A stretch of DNA of 64,000 nt from assembly GCA_040119125.1 (NCBI GenBank), contig JBEDTR010000017.1, positions 124,001 through 188,000 of the forward strand. Reading direction: 5' to 3'. Source of the stretch: Pacificitalea sp040119125 (lineage in GTDB: Bacteria > Pseudomonadota > Alphaproteobacteria > Rhodobacterales > Rhodobacteraceae). The notes under the pieces were generated by a model, which was given only the letters and a program-made list of their open reading frames with translations, searched no databases and was not told the DNA's origin. The position numbers were made by a program, and so were the translations under genes. Below, in pieces: positions 50,616-59,793 of the stretch (positions within the stretch are counted from its first letter, which is position 1; each line of letters starts with the position of its first letter).

Positions 50616-52490
50616 ATGCTGAAGCTCACCGAGATTTCCTATTCCGTCGAGGGGCGGCCTCTGTTCGATGAGGCCACCGCCATTATTCCCACCGGCCATA
50701 AGGTCGGACTCGTGGGCCGCAACGGTGCGGGCAAGACCACGTTGTTCCGCCTGATCCGTGGCGAGCTGACGATGGAGGGTGGCCGGATCGAGCTGCCGTC
50801 CCGCGCTCGCATCGGCGGCGTCAGTCAGGAGGTGCCCGGCTCCGAGGTGTCGCTGATCGACACGGTTCTCGCCGCCGACACCGAACGCGCGGAACTGCTG
50901 GCCGAGGCCGACACCGCCACCGATCCCCAGCGCATCGCTGACATCCAGACCCGTCTGACCGATATCGACGCATGGTCGGCAGAGGCGCGCGCCGCTTCGA
51001 TCCTGAAGGGTCTGGGTTTTGACGACGGCGAGCAGAAAATGCCGTGTTCCGCCTTCTCGGGCGGCTGGCGAATGCGCGTGGCGCTGGCCGCGGTGCTGTT
51101 TGCCGAGCCCGATCTGCTGCTGCTCGACGAGCCGACGAACTATCTCGACCTCGAAGGCGCATTGTGGCTGGAAAGCTATCTGGCGCGTTATCCGCATACC
51201 GTGCTTATCATTTCCCACGACCGCGGGCTATTGAACCGTGCGGTCGGGGCGATCCTGCATCTGGACAATCGCAAGCTGACGCTGTGGCAGGGTCCCTATG
51301 ACCAATTCGCCCGCCAGCGGGCTGAACAACGCGCCGTGCAGGCCGCGCAGGCCAAGAAACAAGAAGCCCGCCGCGCCCATCTGCAAAGCTTCGTCGACCG
51401 GTTCAAGGCCAAGGCCAGCAAGGCCAAGCAAGCCCAGAGCCGGGTCAAGATGCTGGAGAAGATGGACACGATCCGCGCGCCCGAAGACGCCGCGCGCACG
51501 GTCTTTACCTTTCCCGAGCCCGAAGAACTATCACCGCCGATCATCGCGACCGAAGGCGTGGCCGTGGGCTATGGCGACCGCACCGTGCTGCACAATCTGA
51601 ACCTGCGCATCGATCAGGATGACCGCATCGCGTTGCTGGGCAAAAACGGTCAGGGCAAATCCACGCTGGCCAAGCTGCTATCGGACCGGCTGGCCCCGAT
51701 GGCGGGCACGATGGCGCGGTCCAACAAGCTGCGGATCGGCTTTTTCGCGCAGCATCAGGTGGATGAGCTGCATGTCGATGAGACGCCGCTGCAACATCTG
51801 TTCCGGGTTCGCGCGGCGGAGGGCCAGTCCAAGCTGCGCGCTCGGCTGGCGGGATTCGGGCTTGGTGCCGATCAGGCGGAAACCGAGGTCGGGCGTTTGT
51901 CCGGCGGGCAAAAGGCGCGGCTGTCGCTGTTGCTGGCGACGCTCGACGCGCCGCATCTGCTGATCCTCGATGAGCCGACGAACCACCTCGACATTGAAAG
52001 CCGCGAAGCGCTGGTCGAGGCGCTGACCGCCTATTCCGGCGCGGTGATCCTTGTGAGCCACGACATGCATTTGCTGTCGATGGTCGCGGACCGGCTGTGG
52101 CTGGTGAAGGATGGCGCGGTCAAACCCTATGAAGAAGACCTCGAAGCCTATCGCAAGCTGCTGCTGACCACCGACACCCCCGCCCGCGCCGAACGTCGTC
52201 GCGAAAAGGAAAAAGCCGCCACCGCCAAGCCCGCGCGCGTGTCGCAGGCCGCGGTGCAGGAACTGCGCAGCGAGGTCAAGAAAGCCGAAGCCCGCGTCGC
52301 CAAGATCGAAGACATGCGCGAGAAGCTGGCCAAGAAGCTTGCCGATCCCGCGATGTATGAGGACACGCGGCGCGGCGAGGCCGAGGTCTGGCAGAAGAAA
52401 TACGCCGAAGTGATGGAGGCGCTCGACCGCGCCGAAGCGCTCTGGGTTGCCGCCGCCGAAAAGCTGGAGAAGGCCACCGCAAAAGCCTAG
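50616..52490 (+). CDS. ABC-F family ATPase (YheS/Uup-like)
   Basis: 624 residues with two ABC domains and no TM segment. Domain 1: Walker A GRNGAGKTT (about 36-44), signature FSGGWRMRVALA, Walker B LLLLDEPTNYLD. Domain 2: GKNGQGKST, signature LSGGQKARLSLL, LLILDEPTNHLD. Between them a basic linker helix (about 240-290; RQRAEQRAVQAAQAKKQEA) as expected for the P-site tRNA interaction motif. The C-terminal tail (about 530-624) is a Lys/Ala/Glu coiled coil as in Uup/YheS. Acts on ribosomes; exact subgroup unresolved. The MarC gene starts 10 bp later. Confidence 0.93.
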   Translation: MLKLTEISYSVEGRPLFDEATAIIPTGHKVGLVGRNGAGKTTLFRLIRGELTMEGGRIELPSRARIGGVSQEVPGSEVSLIDTVLAADTERAELLAEADTATDPQRIADIQTRLTDIDAWSAEARAASILKGLGFDDGEQKMPCSAFSGGWRMRVALAAVLFAEPDLLLLDEPTNYLDLEGALWLESYLARYPHTVLIISHDRGLLNRAVGAILHLDNRKLTLWQGPYDQFARQRAEQRAVQAAQAKKQEARRAHLQSFVDRFKAKASKAKQAQSRVKMLEKMDTIRAPEDAARTVFTFPEPEELSPPIIATEGVAVGYGDRTVLHNLNLRIDQDDRIALLGKNGQGKSTLAKLLSDRLAPMAGTMARSNKLRIGFFAQHQVDELHVDETPLQHLFRVRAAEGQSKLRARLAGFGLGADQAETEVGRLSGGQKARLSLLLATLDAPHLLILDEPTNHLDIESREALVEALTAYSGAVILVSHDMHLLSMVADRLWLVKDGAVKPYEEDLEAYRKLLLTTDTPARAERRREKEKAATAKPARVSQAAVQELRSEVKKAEARVAKIEDMREKLAKKLADPAMYEDTRRGEAEVWQKKYAEVMEALDRAEALWVAAAEKLEKATAKA

Positions 52491-52499
52491 GGTGCCCGC

Positions 52500-53111
52500 A
52501 TGGACCTGAGTTTTTACATTACCGCCTTCGTCACGCTGTTTGTGGTGATTGACCCGATTGGGATGACCCCGATCTTTATCGCCCTGACCTCGGGCAGTCA
52601 CACCGCGCATCGTCGCGGCGTGGCGTTCCGGGCCTGTGCGATTGCGGTGTTCATCCTCACCTTGTTCGGGCTTCTGGGCGAGGCGGTGCTGGGGTTTGTC
52701 GGCATTTCCATGTCCGCTTTCCGCATCGCTGGTGGGATATTGTTGTTCCTGACCGCGCTCGACATGTTGTTCGAGCGGCGCACCAAACGGCGCGAGGATC
52801 AGGCCGAAGAAGACCTGCCTGACCCATCAGTGTTCCCGCTGGCCATCCCGCTGATTTCCGGCCCCGGTGCGATTGCGACGATGATCCTGCTCACCGGACA
52901 GGCGCGGGACTGGACCGGGGTGCTGGGCGTGCATCTGGTCATGGCCGCCGTCGTCGCGCTGGTGCTGTCCATGTTCATGCTGGCGCCGATGATCGAGCGC
53001 GCCTTGGGCAAGATCGGCATCACCGTGGTCACGCGCCTTCTGGGCATGCTGCTGGCGGCGCTGTCGGTGCAATTCGTCCTCGACGGATTGGCCGATCTGG
53101 GTCTGGGCTAA
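52500..53111 (+). CDS. MarC family integral membrane protein
   Basis: 203 residues with six predicted TM helices: YITAFVTLFVVIDPIGMTPI, then CAIAVFILTLFGLLGEAVLG, AFRIAGGILLFLTALDML, a charged loop (about 90-110), IPLISGPGAIATMILLTG, HLVMAAVVALVLSMFM and TRLLGMLLAALSVQFV. The ISGPGAIATMILL segment is the family signature. Despite the name, MarC is not known to give multiple drug resistance; its transport role is unclear. Starts 10 bp after the ABC-F gene and probably shares its transcript. Confidence 0.92.
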   Translation: MDLSFYITAFVTLFVVIDPIGMTPIFIALTSGSHTAHRRGVAFRACAIAVFILTLFGLLGEAVLGFVGISMSAFRIAGGILLFLTALDMLFERRTKRREDQAEEDLPDPSVFPLAIPLISGPGAIATMILLTGQARDWTGVLGVHLVMAAVVALVLSMFMLAPMIERALGKIGITVVTRLLGMLLAALSVQFVLDGLADLGLG

Positions 53112-53206
53112 GCCCGCCCGGCCTGTCACATGTTTGCGCCCGTTGCTTCCCTTTCGGGCCGAAGATCATACATGATGCCCATACGCATCACGGAGGATCC
53201 CGCCCC

Positions 53207-53788
53207 ATGTCCACAGATCAGTTCGGCTCGCTCACCTATCTGGTGCTGCTCGGCGCGGTGGTGGGCGGGTATTTCCTGATCGCCAATCGACGTGCCCTTG
53301 GGCGGCTCGCCCGGCATGCGACGCTCTGGGTGCTGATCTTTTTCGGGGTCGTGGTGGGCGCGGGCCTGTGGTCCGATCTGCAACGCACGGTCGCGCCGCG
53401 CCAGTCGGTGTTTGCCGAAGACAGCCGGATCGAGCTGCCGCGTGCGCCTGATGGCCATTATTATCTGACCGCGCAGGTCAATGGCGCGCCAATCCGGTTT
53501 GTCGTCGATACCGGCGCGACCGAGATCGTGCTCAGTCAGGACGACGCCCGCCGCGCCGGGGTCGATCCCGAAATGCTGACCTATATCGGCTCTGCCTCCA
53601 CCGCGAACGGTCAGGTGCAGACCGCCCGTATCGCGCTGGATGAGGTGGCCCTTGGCCCCATCGTCGACACGCAGGTGCCCGCGCTGGTCAATAGCGGCGA
53701 AATGCGCGGGTCGCTGCTGGGTATGGCCTATCTTGATCGCTGGGGCCGGATCGAGATCAATGACGGGCGCATGACCCTGACCCGCTAA
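53207..53788 (+). CDS. TIGR02281 family clan AA aspartic protease, membrane-anchored
   Basis: 193 residues. Two TM helices (about 8-24 and 37-54), then a retropepsin-like domain with the catalytic DTGAT (Asp101) in RFVVDTGATEIVLS, the flap-like TANGQVQTARIALDE and a hydrophobic-hydrophobic-Gly LLGMAYLDRWG. One domain per chain, so it should act as a homodimer. Substrate unknown; found in many alphaproteobacteria. A short secreted-protein gene follows after 20 bp. Confidence 0.9.
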   Translation: MSTDQFGSLTYLVLLGAVVGGYFLIANRRALGRLARHATLWVLIFFGVVVGAGLWSDLQRTVAPRQSVFAEDSRIELPRAPDGHYYLTAQVNGAPIRFVVDTGATEIVLSQDDARRAGVDPEMLTYIGSASTANGQVQTARIALDEVALGPIVDTQVPALVNSGEMRGSLLGMAYLDRWGRIEINDGRMTLTR

Positions 53789-53808
53789 CCCCTGCCGGAG
53801 TATCCCTG

Positions 53809-54180
53809 ATGTCCCGCCTGCTTGTCGTTTGCGCCATGACCCTCCCCGCTATGCTGCCCCTGCCTGTGCTGGCCGAAGGGCGCAATGATCCGCTGCTGGC
53901 CTGCAGTTTCGATAACGGGCGGGAGGTGACGCTGGCGGAGAACGGCGATGCGCTCGTCTGGCTACAGGGCGATGAGACGCTGCCTGCAGGCGCGGTATCG
54001 GACCTGTCGCAAACCCCGGTCGTGGCGCTTCAGGCGCGCCATACGGATGGCACGGTCGGGCAGCTTGTCATTCGTCCGGGTTCAGGGGCCGTGCAGGCGC
54101 ATTTGACCGAGGTGACCCTGCGCGGCCACGGCTTTGCCACCCGCATGAGCAGCGGTCGCTGCCGCCCCCATCCCGGCTGA
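53809..54180 (+). CDS. Small secreted protein of unknown function
   Basis: 123 residues. Signal peptide in residues 1-22 (MSRLLVVCAMTLPAMLPLPV ending LAEG). The mature domain has a Cys in LLACSFDNGREVTL and one near the end (SGRCRPHPG) that could pair, with beta-strand-like pattern GDALVWLQGDETLPAG, VVALQARHTDG and QLVIRPGSG. No known motif. Linked by 20 bp to the aspartic protease gene, so perhaps a substrate or partner, without proof. Confidence 0.8.
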   Translation: MSRLLVVCAMTLPAMLPLPVLAEGRNDPLLACSFDNGREVTLAENGDALVWLQGDETLPAGAVSDLSQTPVVALQARHTDGTVGQLVIRPGSGAVQAHLTEVTLRGHGFATRMSSGRCRPHPG

Positions 54181-54262
54181 GCCCCCAGTTCCCGCTTTAA
54201 CCCGCGCCCTGCCCCGGCTACCAAGCGGCAACGATTTTGAACCGGCCCGAGGACGCCCAAGC

Positions 54263-55126
54263 ATGATCTATGACACCGCCGAAGCCTGGCGCGCCGCGCC
54301 GCGTAAGAAAGTGCTGCTGTTCGGGATGTCGGGTTTGGGCAAGACCTACCTGTCCACCATGCTGCGCAGCTCCGGCGACTGGTTTCACTACTCCATCGAT
54401 TACCGTATCGGCACGCGCTACATGGGCGAGCACATCGCCGACAGCTTTAAGCGCGAAGCGATGAAGGTGCCGTTTCTGCGCGAGCTGCTGATGTCGGATT
54501 CGATCTATATCGGCTCAAACATCACCTTCGACAATCTCGCGCCGCTCTCGACCTATCTGGGCAAGCCCGGCGATCCCGCGCAGGGCGGTTTGCCGATTGA
54601 CGAATATCGCCGCAGGCAGGCGCAGCATACGGTCGCCGAGACCGCCGCGCTGGGGGACACCGCGCATTTCATCGACCGCGCGCGCGATATCTATGGCTAT
54701 GACAACTTCGTCTGCGACAGCGGCGGCTCCATCTGCGAAGTCGTCGATCCCGACGATCCCGCCGACCCGGTCCTGACCCGTCTGTCGGAGGCCTGCCTGT
54801 TGGTCTGGATCGAAGGGTCTGAGGCGCATCGCGCCGAATTGATCCGCCGGTTTGACCGCGCGCCAAAGCCGATGTGCTATCAGCCCGAGTTCCTGAGCCG
54901 CTGCTGGGAGGCCTATCTGGCCGAAACCGGGCTGGCCCCCGACGCCGTCGATCCCGACGCGTTCATCCGCTGGGCCTATGCTCAGGCGTTGGACCACCGC
55001 CAGCCGCGTTATGCTGCCATGGCGCGTCATTGGGGTGTGTCGATCACGGCCGAGGATGTGGGCAACGTCCGCAATACCGAGGATTTCGAAGAGCTGATCG
55101 CCGGAGCTATCGCGCGCAAGGGATGA
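54263..55126 (+). CDS. Conserved P-loop ATPase of unknown role
   Basis: 287 residues. A Walker A GMSGLGKT (about residues 21-28) follows RKKVLLFG. After it come HYSIDYRIGTRYMGEHIAD, SNITFDNLAPLSTYLGKPG and YDNFVCDSGGSICEVVDPDD, the last with a Walker-B-like hydrophobic Asp segment (VCDSGGS), then CLLVWIEGSEAHRAELIRRF. The pattern resembles a small kinase-like or shikimate-kinase-type P-loop protein. Known to me only as a conserved alphaproteobacterial 'ATPase' with no assigned role. It precedes metA by 168 bp on the same strand. No signal peptide. Confidence 0.85.
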   Translation: MIYDTAEAWRAAPRKKVLLFGMSGLGKTYLSTMLRSSGDWFHYSIDYRIGTRYMGEHIADSFKREAMKVPFLRELLMSDSIYIGSNITFDNLAPLSTYLGKPGDPAQGGLPIDEYRRRQAQHTVAETAALGDTAHFIDRARDIYGYDNFVCDSGGSICEVVDPDDPADPVLTRLSEACLLVWIEGSEAHRAELIRRFDRAPKPMCYQPEFLSRCWEAYLAETGLAPDAVDPDAFIRWAYAQALDHRQPRYAAMARHWGVSITAEDVGNVRNTEDFEELIAGAIARKG

Positions 55127-55294
55127 GGCGCGAGCCCGGCGCAGTGGCGGTGGCTGACCTGAGCCAGCGTCGCCCTGCCCGCCTCTGCCCCGTCTCCGCG
55201 CCGCCGCGCGCCCTGCGCGCTCTTGAGCCCCGCGCTCATCCGGCCTATCTCAGCGGCCTGACCCGGCCTATCTGGCCAAACCGGAGCTATCCCC

Positions 55295-56218
55295 ATGCCC
55301 ATCACCCTGCCCGAAGACCTGCCCGCCCACGACATCCTGTCGAATGAGGGTGTCATGGTCATGGGCGCGGGACGCGCGGCGCGGCAGGACATCCGGCCCC
55401 TGCGCATCGGGCTGCTCAACCTGATGCCCAAGAAGATCCAGACCGAGACGCAGTTCGCCCGGCTCATCGGGGCCACACCGCTGCAAATCGATCTGTCGCT
55501 GATCCGCATGACCGAACATGAGACCCGCAACACCGCGCCGGAGCATATGGAGGCGTTCTACCGCCCCTTTGCCGAGGTCGCAGCGACGGGCGAGAAATTT
55601 GACGGGCTGGTCATCACCGGCGCGCCCATAGAACACCTGCCCTTCGAGGAGGTGACCTATTGGGACGAATTGCGACAGGTCTTTGAATGGGCGAAAACCC
55701 ATGTGCATTCGACCTTCGGCGTCTGCTGGGGCGGAATGGCGATGATCCATTACCTGCACGGGGTGAACAAGCATTTGCTGGACGCCAAGGCATTTGGCTG
55801 TTTCCGGCACCGAAATCTGCTGCCCTCCTCCCCCTATCTGCGCGGCTTCTCCGATGATTGCGTGATCCCCGTGTCCCGCTGGACGGAAATGCGCCAAGCG
55901 GAAATCGACGCGGCGCCGGGGCTTATCACCTTGCTCGGGTCGGATGAGGTTGGACCGGCGTTGGTGGAGGATCCCGGCAACCGGGCGCTCTACATATTCA
56001 ACCACTTCGAATATGACAGCTGGACGCTGAAGGAAGAATACGATCGCGATGTCGCCTCTGGCGGCGCGATCAGCGTTCCGGTCAATTATTACCCGGATGA
56101 CGATCCCGCGAAAATGCCGCTCAATCGCTGGAGATCCCACGCCCACCTTCTATATGGCAACTGGATCAACGAAATCTATCAGAGCACACATTTCGATCTG
56201 GATGAAATTGGCAGCTAA
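55295..56218 (+). CDS. metA: Homoserine O-acyltransferase MetA (probably acetyl-CoA-using)
   Basis: 307 residues. First committed step of methionine synthesis. The nucleophile is Cys144 in FGVCWGGMAM, His237 and Glu239 lie in IFNHFEYD; the residues match E. coli 142/235/237 plus two. The acyl-CoA-selecting position (Gly111 in E. coli succinyl type, Glu in B. cereus acetyl type) is Glu113 here in ITGAPIEHLPFEEV, so acetyl-CoA is predicted. LNLMPKKIQTETQFARLIG is the N-terminal signature. The 168-bp leader holds no SAM riboswitch that I recognise. The end overlaps the hydrolase gene by 17 nt. Confidence 0.95.
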   Translation: MPITLPEDLPAHDILSNEGVMVMGAGRAARQDIRPLRIGLLNLMPKKIQTETQFARLIGATPLQIDLSLIRMTEHETRNTAPEHMEAFYRPFAEVAATGEKFDGLVITGAPIEHLPFEEVTYWDELRQVFEWAKTHVHSTFGVCWGGMAMIHYLHGVNKHLLDAKAFGCFRHRNLLPSSPYLRGFSDDCVIPVSRWTEMRQAEIDAAPGLITLLGSDEVGPALVEDPGNRALYIFNHFEYDSWTLKEEYDRDVASGGAISVPVNYYPDDDPAKMPLNRWRSHAHLLYGNWINEIYQSTHFDLDEIGS

Positions 56219-57161
56219 ACTTCTCGGGCTTCTGACATTGGCGGCCATGCTCGGCGGATGCGGGGTGATCGTCGATCGCCGCGCCGACCGGCGCGAAGCT
56301 GCGGCCATGGCGGAATTCCCCCCGCGCGGTCAAATCCTGACCATTGAGGGTAAGCGCGTGCATGCCGTGGTCGCGGGCCGTGGTCCGGATCTGGTGCTTA
56401 TTCACGGCGCGGGCGGCAATACGCGCGACATGACGCTGTCCCTCGCGCCGGCCCTGACGGATCGCTACCGGGTGATCGCCATCGACAGGCCCGGATTTGG
56501 CTATACCGATCCCCTGTCTGATGGCGGCACGTTGTTCGAACAGGCCGCGCTGTTGCAGAAGGCCGCGGCGCAACTCGGGGCGGATCGTCCCATTGTCATG
56601 GGGCACAGCTACGGCGGTGCCGTGGCGCTTGCCTGGGCGGTCAGCCGCCCCGGAACCCTGTCGGCGCTGGTCCCTGTTTCCGCCGCAAGTCAGGTCTGGG
56701 ATGGCGGCATCGGCACGTTCTACAAGGTCACCGGCTCCGCCTTGGGTGGGGCGACGGTCGTGCCTTTGATCACCGCTTTCGCCAGCGAAGAGCAGGTCGA
56801 AGAGGCGCTTGTCGGTGTGTTCGCGCCCCAGCCCGTGCCCGAAGGCTACAGCGACAGCTTCGGTCCCGGCCTGACCCTGCGCCGGGTCAGCCTTCGCGCC
56901 AATGGCGAACAGCGCGTGACGCTGAAGTCCGAGATCGCGGCGATGGTGCCGCTTTACCCGCAAATCGATGTGCCGGTTGAAATCATCCACGGCACTGCCG
57001 ATACCACCGTCGGGCTGGAAATCCACGCCCGGCCCACGGCCCGCGCCATCCCCGGTGCGACGCTAACGGAATTGCCCGGCATCGGCCATATGACGCAACA
57101 TGTCTCGGTCCCCGCAGTGACCGCCGCCATCGACCGCGCCGCGGCGAGGGCGGGGTTCTAG
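56202..57161 (+). CDS. Alpha/beta hydrolase, lipoprotein
   Basis: 319 residues. Signal sequence MKLAAKLLGLLTLAAMLGGC with a lipobox LGGC gives a lipidated protein anchored to a membrane. The alpha/beta hydrolase fold shows LVLIHGAGGNTRDM (oxyanion), GHSYGG (Ser136 nucleophile), an Asp near IIHGTADTTVG and the His in GIGHMTQHV. Serine hydrolase of unknown substrate. Starts inside the last 17 nt of metA, so the two are co-translated. The longer frame to 56049 is inside metA and not used. Confidence 0.9.
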   Translation: MKLAAKLLGLLTLAAMLGGCGVIVDRRADRREAAAMAEFPPRGQILTIEGKRVHAVVAGRGPDLVLIHGAGGNTRDMTLSLAPALTDRYRVIAIDRPGFGYTDPLSDGGTLFEQAALLQKAAAQLGADRPIVMGHSYGGAVALAWAVSRPGTLSALVPVSAASQVWDGGIGTFYKVTGSALGGATVVPLITAFASEEQVEEALVGVFAPQPVPEGYSDSFGPGLTLRRVSLRANGEQRVTLKSEIAAMVPLYPQIDVPVEIIHGTADTTVGLEIHARPTARAIPGATLTELPGIGHMTQHVSVPAVTAAIDRAAARAGF

Positions 57162-57336
57162 CAGTCGGTGCTACGCCGGGGGTCGGCCCTCCACTGCCAA
57201 ACCGCGCAATATCGACATCGGACTCCCTCGCGCCTGAGGGGGATGGTCATCATCACTCACACCGCAGAGCGCCATAGCCCCCCGGTCACGGGGATGGGCA
57301 CGCACACCCTGTGCAAACACGCGGACCTTGCCTGCC

Positions 57337-57373
57337 GAAAAAGGCGCACGCCCCGGCAGGGACGCGCGCCTTT
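57337..57373 (-). terminator. Terminator of the DAHP synthase gene
   Basis: On the minus strand AAAGGCGCGCG (57373-57363) pairs with CGTGCGCCTTT (57350-57340), one G-U wobble, followed by TTT, about 20 bp after the stop. Confidence 0.85.
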
Positions 57374-57393
57374 AATCTTGAATTTGGCGCGGC

Positions 57394-58761
57394 TCAGCCT
57401 GCGGCGCGCTGACCCTGACGCTGTTGCGACAGTTCTTCGGCCACGAGGAAGGCCAGTTCCAGCGATTGGCTCGCGTTCAGGCGCGGATCGCAGGCCGTGT
57501 GGTAGCGATCGCTCAGGTCCTCGTCGGTCACAGCGCGGACGCCGCCCGTGCATTCGGTCACGTCCGAGCCGGTCATCTCGAAATGCACGCCGCCCGGAAT
57601 GGTGTTCTGCTCGCGATGCACGGCGAAGAATTCGCGCACTTCGGACAGAACCCGGTCGAAGGGACGGGTCTTATAGCCCGAGGCCGATTTAATCGTATTG
57701 CCGTGCATCGGATCACAGACCCAGACGACATTCGCCCCTTCGCTGCGCACCGTTTCGATCAGGCGCGGGAGGTGATCGCTCACATTGCCTGCACCAAACC
57801 GCGCAATCAGGGTCAGACGACCCTCCTCATTGCGGGGGTTCAGAGTGCCGAGCAAGCGTTTCAGATCCTCGGTTTCCATCGTCGGGCCGCATTTCAGGCC
57901 GATGGGGTTTTCGATGCCACGGCAGAATTCCACATGCGCGCCGTCGGGCTGACGGGTGCGGTCGCCGATCCAGACCATATGGCCCGAGCCTGCGATGGTC
58001 GCGCCGGTGGTGCTGTCGACGCGGGTCAGCGCCTCTTCGTATTCCAACAGCAGCGCCTCATGGCTGACGTAGAAATCGACCGAACCGAGCGCGTCGATCT
58101 TCTCCGCCTCCATCCCGGTTGCAGACATGAAGTCCAGCGCATCGGCGATACGGTTCGACAGATCGCGATAGCGCGCGGCCTTATCTTCGTCCGCGAAGCC
58201 GGTGGTCCAGCTGTGCACCCGGTGAATGTCCGCGAAACCACCCGTGGAGAAGGCGCGCAGCAGGTTAAGCGACGCCGCCGCCTGCATGTAGGCCTGCAAC
58301 ATCTTGTCGGGGTTGGGAATTCGGGATTCCGGCGAGAAATCCAGATCGTTGATGATATCCCCGCGGTAGGAGGGCAGCTCGACGCCATCCTTGACCTCGG
58401 TGGGTGCGGAACGCGGCTTGGCGAATTGCCCGGCCATGCGACCGACCTTCACCACCGGCACCTTGGCGCCATAGGTCAGAACCACGGCCATCTGCAGCAT
58501 CACCTTGAACGTGTCGCGGATGGTGTCGGCCCCGAACTGCTCGAAGCTTTCGGCGCAATCGCCGCCCTGCAGCAAAAACGCCTCCCCGCGCGATGCTTTG
58601 GCAAGCTCCGCCGTCAGACGGCGGGCTTCACCAGCAAAGACCAAGGGCGGATATCGACGAAGCCGGGCCTCCACCGCCTCAAGGGCAGCAGCGTCGGTAT
58701 AGTCGGGCATCTGCACCCGAGGCTTGCGGCGCCAATCGGACTTGGTCCAGCTATTCGTCAT
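57394..58761 (-). CDS. aroG: 3-deoxy-7-phosphoheptulonate synthase, class II
   Basis: 455 residues, the plant/mycobacterial (class II) type of DAHP synthase that condenses PEP and erythrose 4-phosphate. Motifs: QGGDCAESFEQFGAD near residue 60-75 (metal-binding Cys), VVKVGRMAGQFAKPRS, SWTTGF, SGHMVWIGDRTRQ, GLKCGPTMETEDL, VWVCDPMHGNT (metal ligand) and GGVHFEMTGSDVTECTGG. ATG 58761 gives MTNSWTKSDW; the frame upstream to 58848 is not typical. Gene symbol by function; no class I paralogue is seen in the window. Provides the substrate for AroB encoded at 10.6 kb. Confidence 0.95.
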   Translation of the reverse strand: MTNSWTKSDWRRKPRVQMPDYTDAAALEAVEARLRRYPPLVFAGEARRLTAELAKASRGEAFLLQGGDCAESFEQFGADTIRDTFKVMLQMAVVLTYGAKVPVVKVGRMAGQFAKPRSAPTEVKDGVELPSYRGDIINDLDFSPESRIPNPDKMLQAYMQAAASLNLLRAFSTGGFADIHRVHSWTTGFADEDKAARYRDLSNRIADALDFMSATGMEAEKIDALGSVDFYVSHEALLLEYEEALTRVDSTTGATIAGSGHMVWIGDRTRQPDGAHVEFCRGIENPIGLKCGPTMETEDLKRLLGTLNPRNEEGRLTLIARFGAGNVSDHLPRLIETVRSEGANVVWVCDPMHGNTIKSASGYKTRPFDRVLSEVREFFAVHREQNTIPGGVHFEMTGSDVTECTGGVRAVTDEDLSDRYHTACDPRLNASQSLELAFLVAEELSQQRQGQRAAG

Positions 58762-58872
58762 GTCTCGTGCTCCTCTCACTGCCACCGCCGGGATCCGCCG
58801 GTTAGCGTTAGCAGGGCCGTGTATAACGCCGCCGCCAGTCGGGTCCAACGCTAAAAGCTCAATTTTCGTGGC

Positions 58873-59646
58873 TCAGCCTGCCTCGACCGACCTGCGCGCG
58901 TCTTGGCGCCCCGCCGCGATTGCGCGCAAGGCACGTGCACGGGCCGCCGGAATTGCGCCGATCTCGAGCCCGGTAAAAACATGCAGCGTGCCCAAATCCC
59001 GGTCGATCACCGCGTGATCCGAGACCCATCCCCCCATGGCGAGATAGGTCCGCAGGAGCGGCGGCATCTGCTGCACTGCGCGGCGGGGATCAATCGCCGC
59101 ATGGCTCAGATCGGTTGCGAACCGAACGACATCGGGCGACTTGATCCGAGGTGCCGATGCGTCAGGTGCTAGATGGCGCGCGCGCAGCACGCCGAACGCA
59201 TCGCGGTAGGTGTCAGGCCGCACCCCCGCAAAGGACGAGCAGCCAAACAGCACCTCCACCCCGCCGGCATCCACCAGCGCCGTGATCGCCCCCCACGCCA
59301 GCCGTAGAATATCGGGATCGCGATGTTCAGGCGCGATGCAGAAACGGCCCAGTTCCAGCATCGGTCCCGCCCGCGTGGAAAGCGCAGTCAGATCGTAATG
59401 CTGGGCCGCGTAGCTGTCGCCAATCGCCATGCCCGAGCGCAAAGGCAGCAGACGAAAACAGCCCACCAGATCACCGGTGACGGCGTGTTCCACGAGGATC
59501 TGGTGGCAGATCGCGTCATAGGCGTCGCGGTCGCTGACCCCGGCCCCACGCCCGAAGCCACGCGCGCGAAGCATCAGCGCCCGGTCAAGGTCCTGCGCCC
59601 CGGTGGCCAGCCGCGCAAGGTAGCGACCGCGTCGCAACGTCAACAT
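58873..59646 (-). CDS. olsB: OlsB-like N-acyltransferase (GNAT fold)
   Basis: 257 residues. Matches the hemolysin/OlsB group of the GNAT fold, which uses acyl-ACP to make lyso-ornithine lipid: DAYDAICHQILVEHAVTGDLVGCFRLLPL split over the N-terminal strands, MLELGRFCIAPEHRDPDIL (acyl donor site), VEVLFGCSSFAGVRPD and LLRTYLAMGGWVSDHAVIDRDLGT at the end. OlsA, which finishes the pathway, is not next to it. A related acyltransferase role is possible. Ends 111 bp from the DAHP synthase start region on the same strand. Confidence 0.8.
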   Translation of the reverse strand: MLTLRRGRYLARLATGAQDLDRALMLRARGFGRGAGVSDRDAYDAICHQILVEHAVTGDLVGCFRLLPLRSGMAIGDSYAAQHYDLTALSTRAGPMLELGRFCIAPEHRDPDILRLAWGAITALVDAGGVEVLFGCSSFAGVRPDTYRDAFGVLRARHLAPDASAPRIKSPDVVRFATDLSHAAIDPRRAVQQMPPLLRTYLAMGGWVSDHAVIDRDLGTLHVFTGLEIGAIPAARARALRAIAAGRQDARRSVEAG

Positions 59647-59793
59647 GGGCGTCTCTCCTGACCGCGGCGGCGGGGCGCTTGGAACCTGTCCTTGCGAACC
59701 CTAAGTTACGTCTCAGCCCCCGGCGTGCAACAGCAGATGCGCGCGGACCGGGAAAACAGCAGGCCGCACCCCCGGCCAGAGAAAGGAGCCTCG

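Noticed and set aside
55127..55294. SAM-II riboswitch in the metA leader
   Set aside because: I looked for the conserved SAM-II core seen before many alphaproteobacterial met genes and did not find it; a covariance-model search would settle it.
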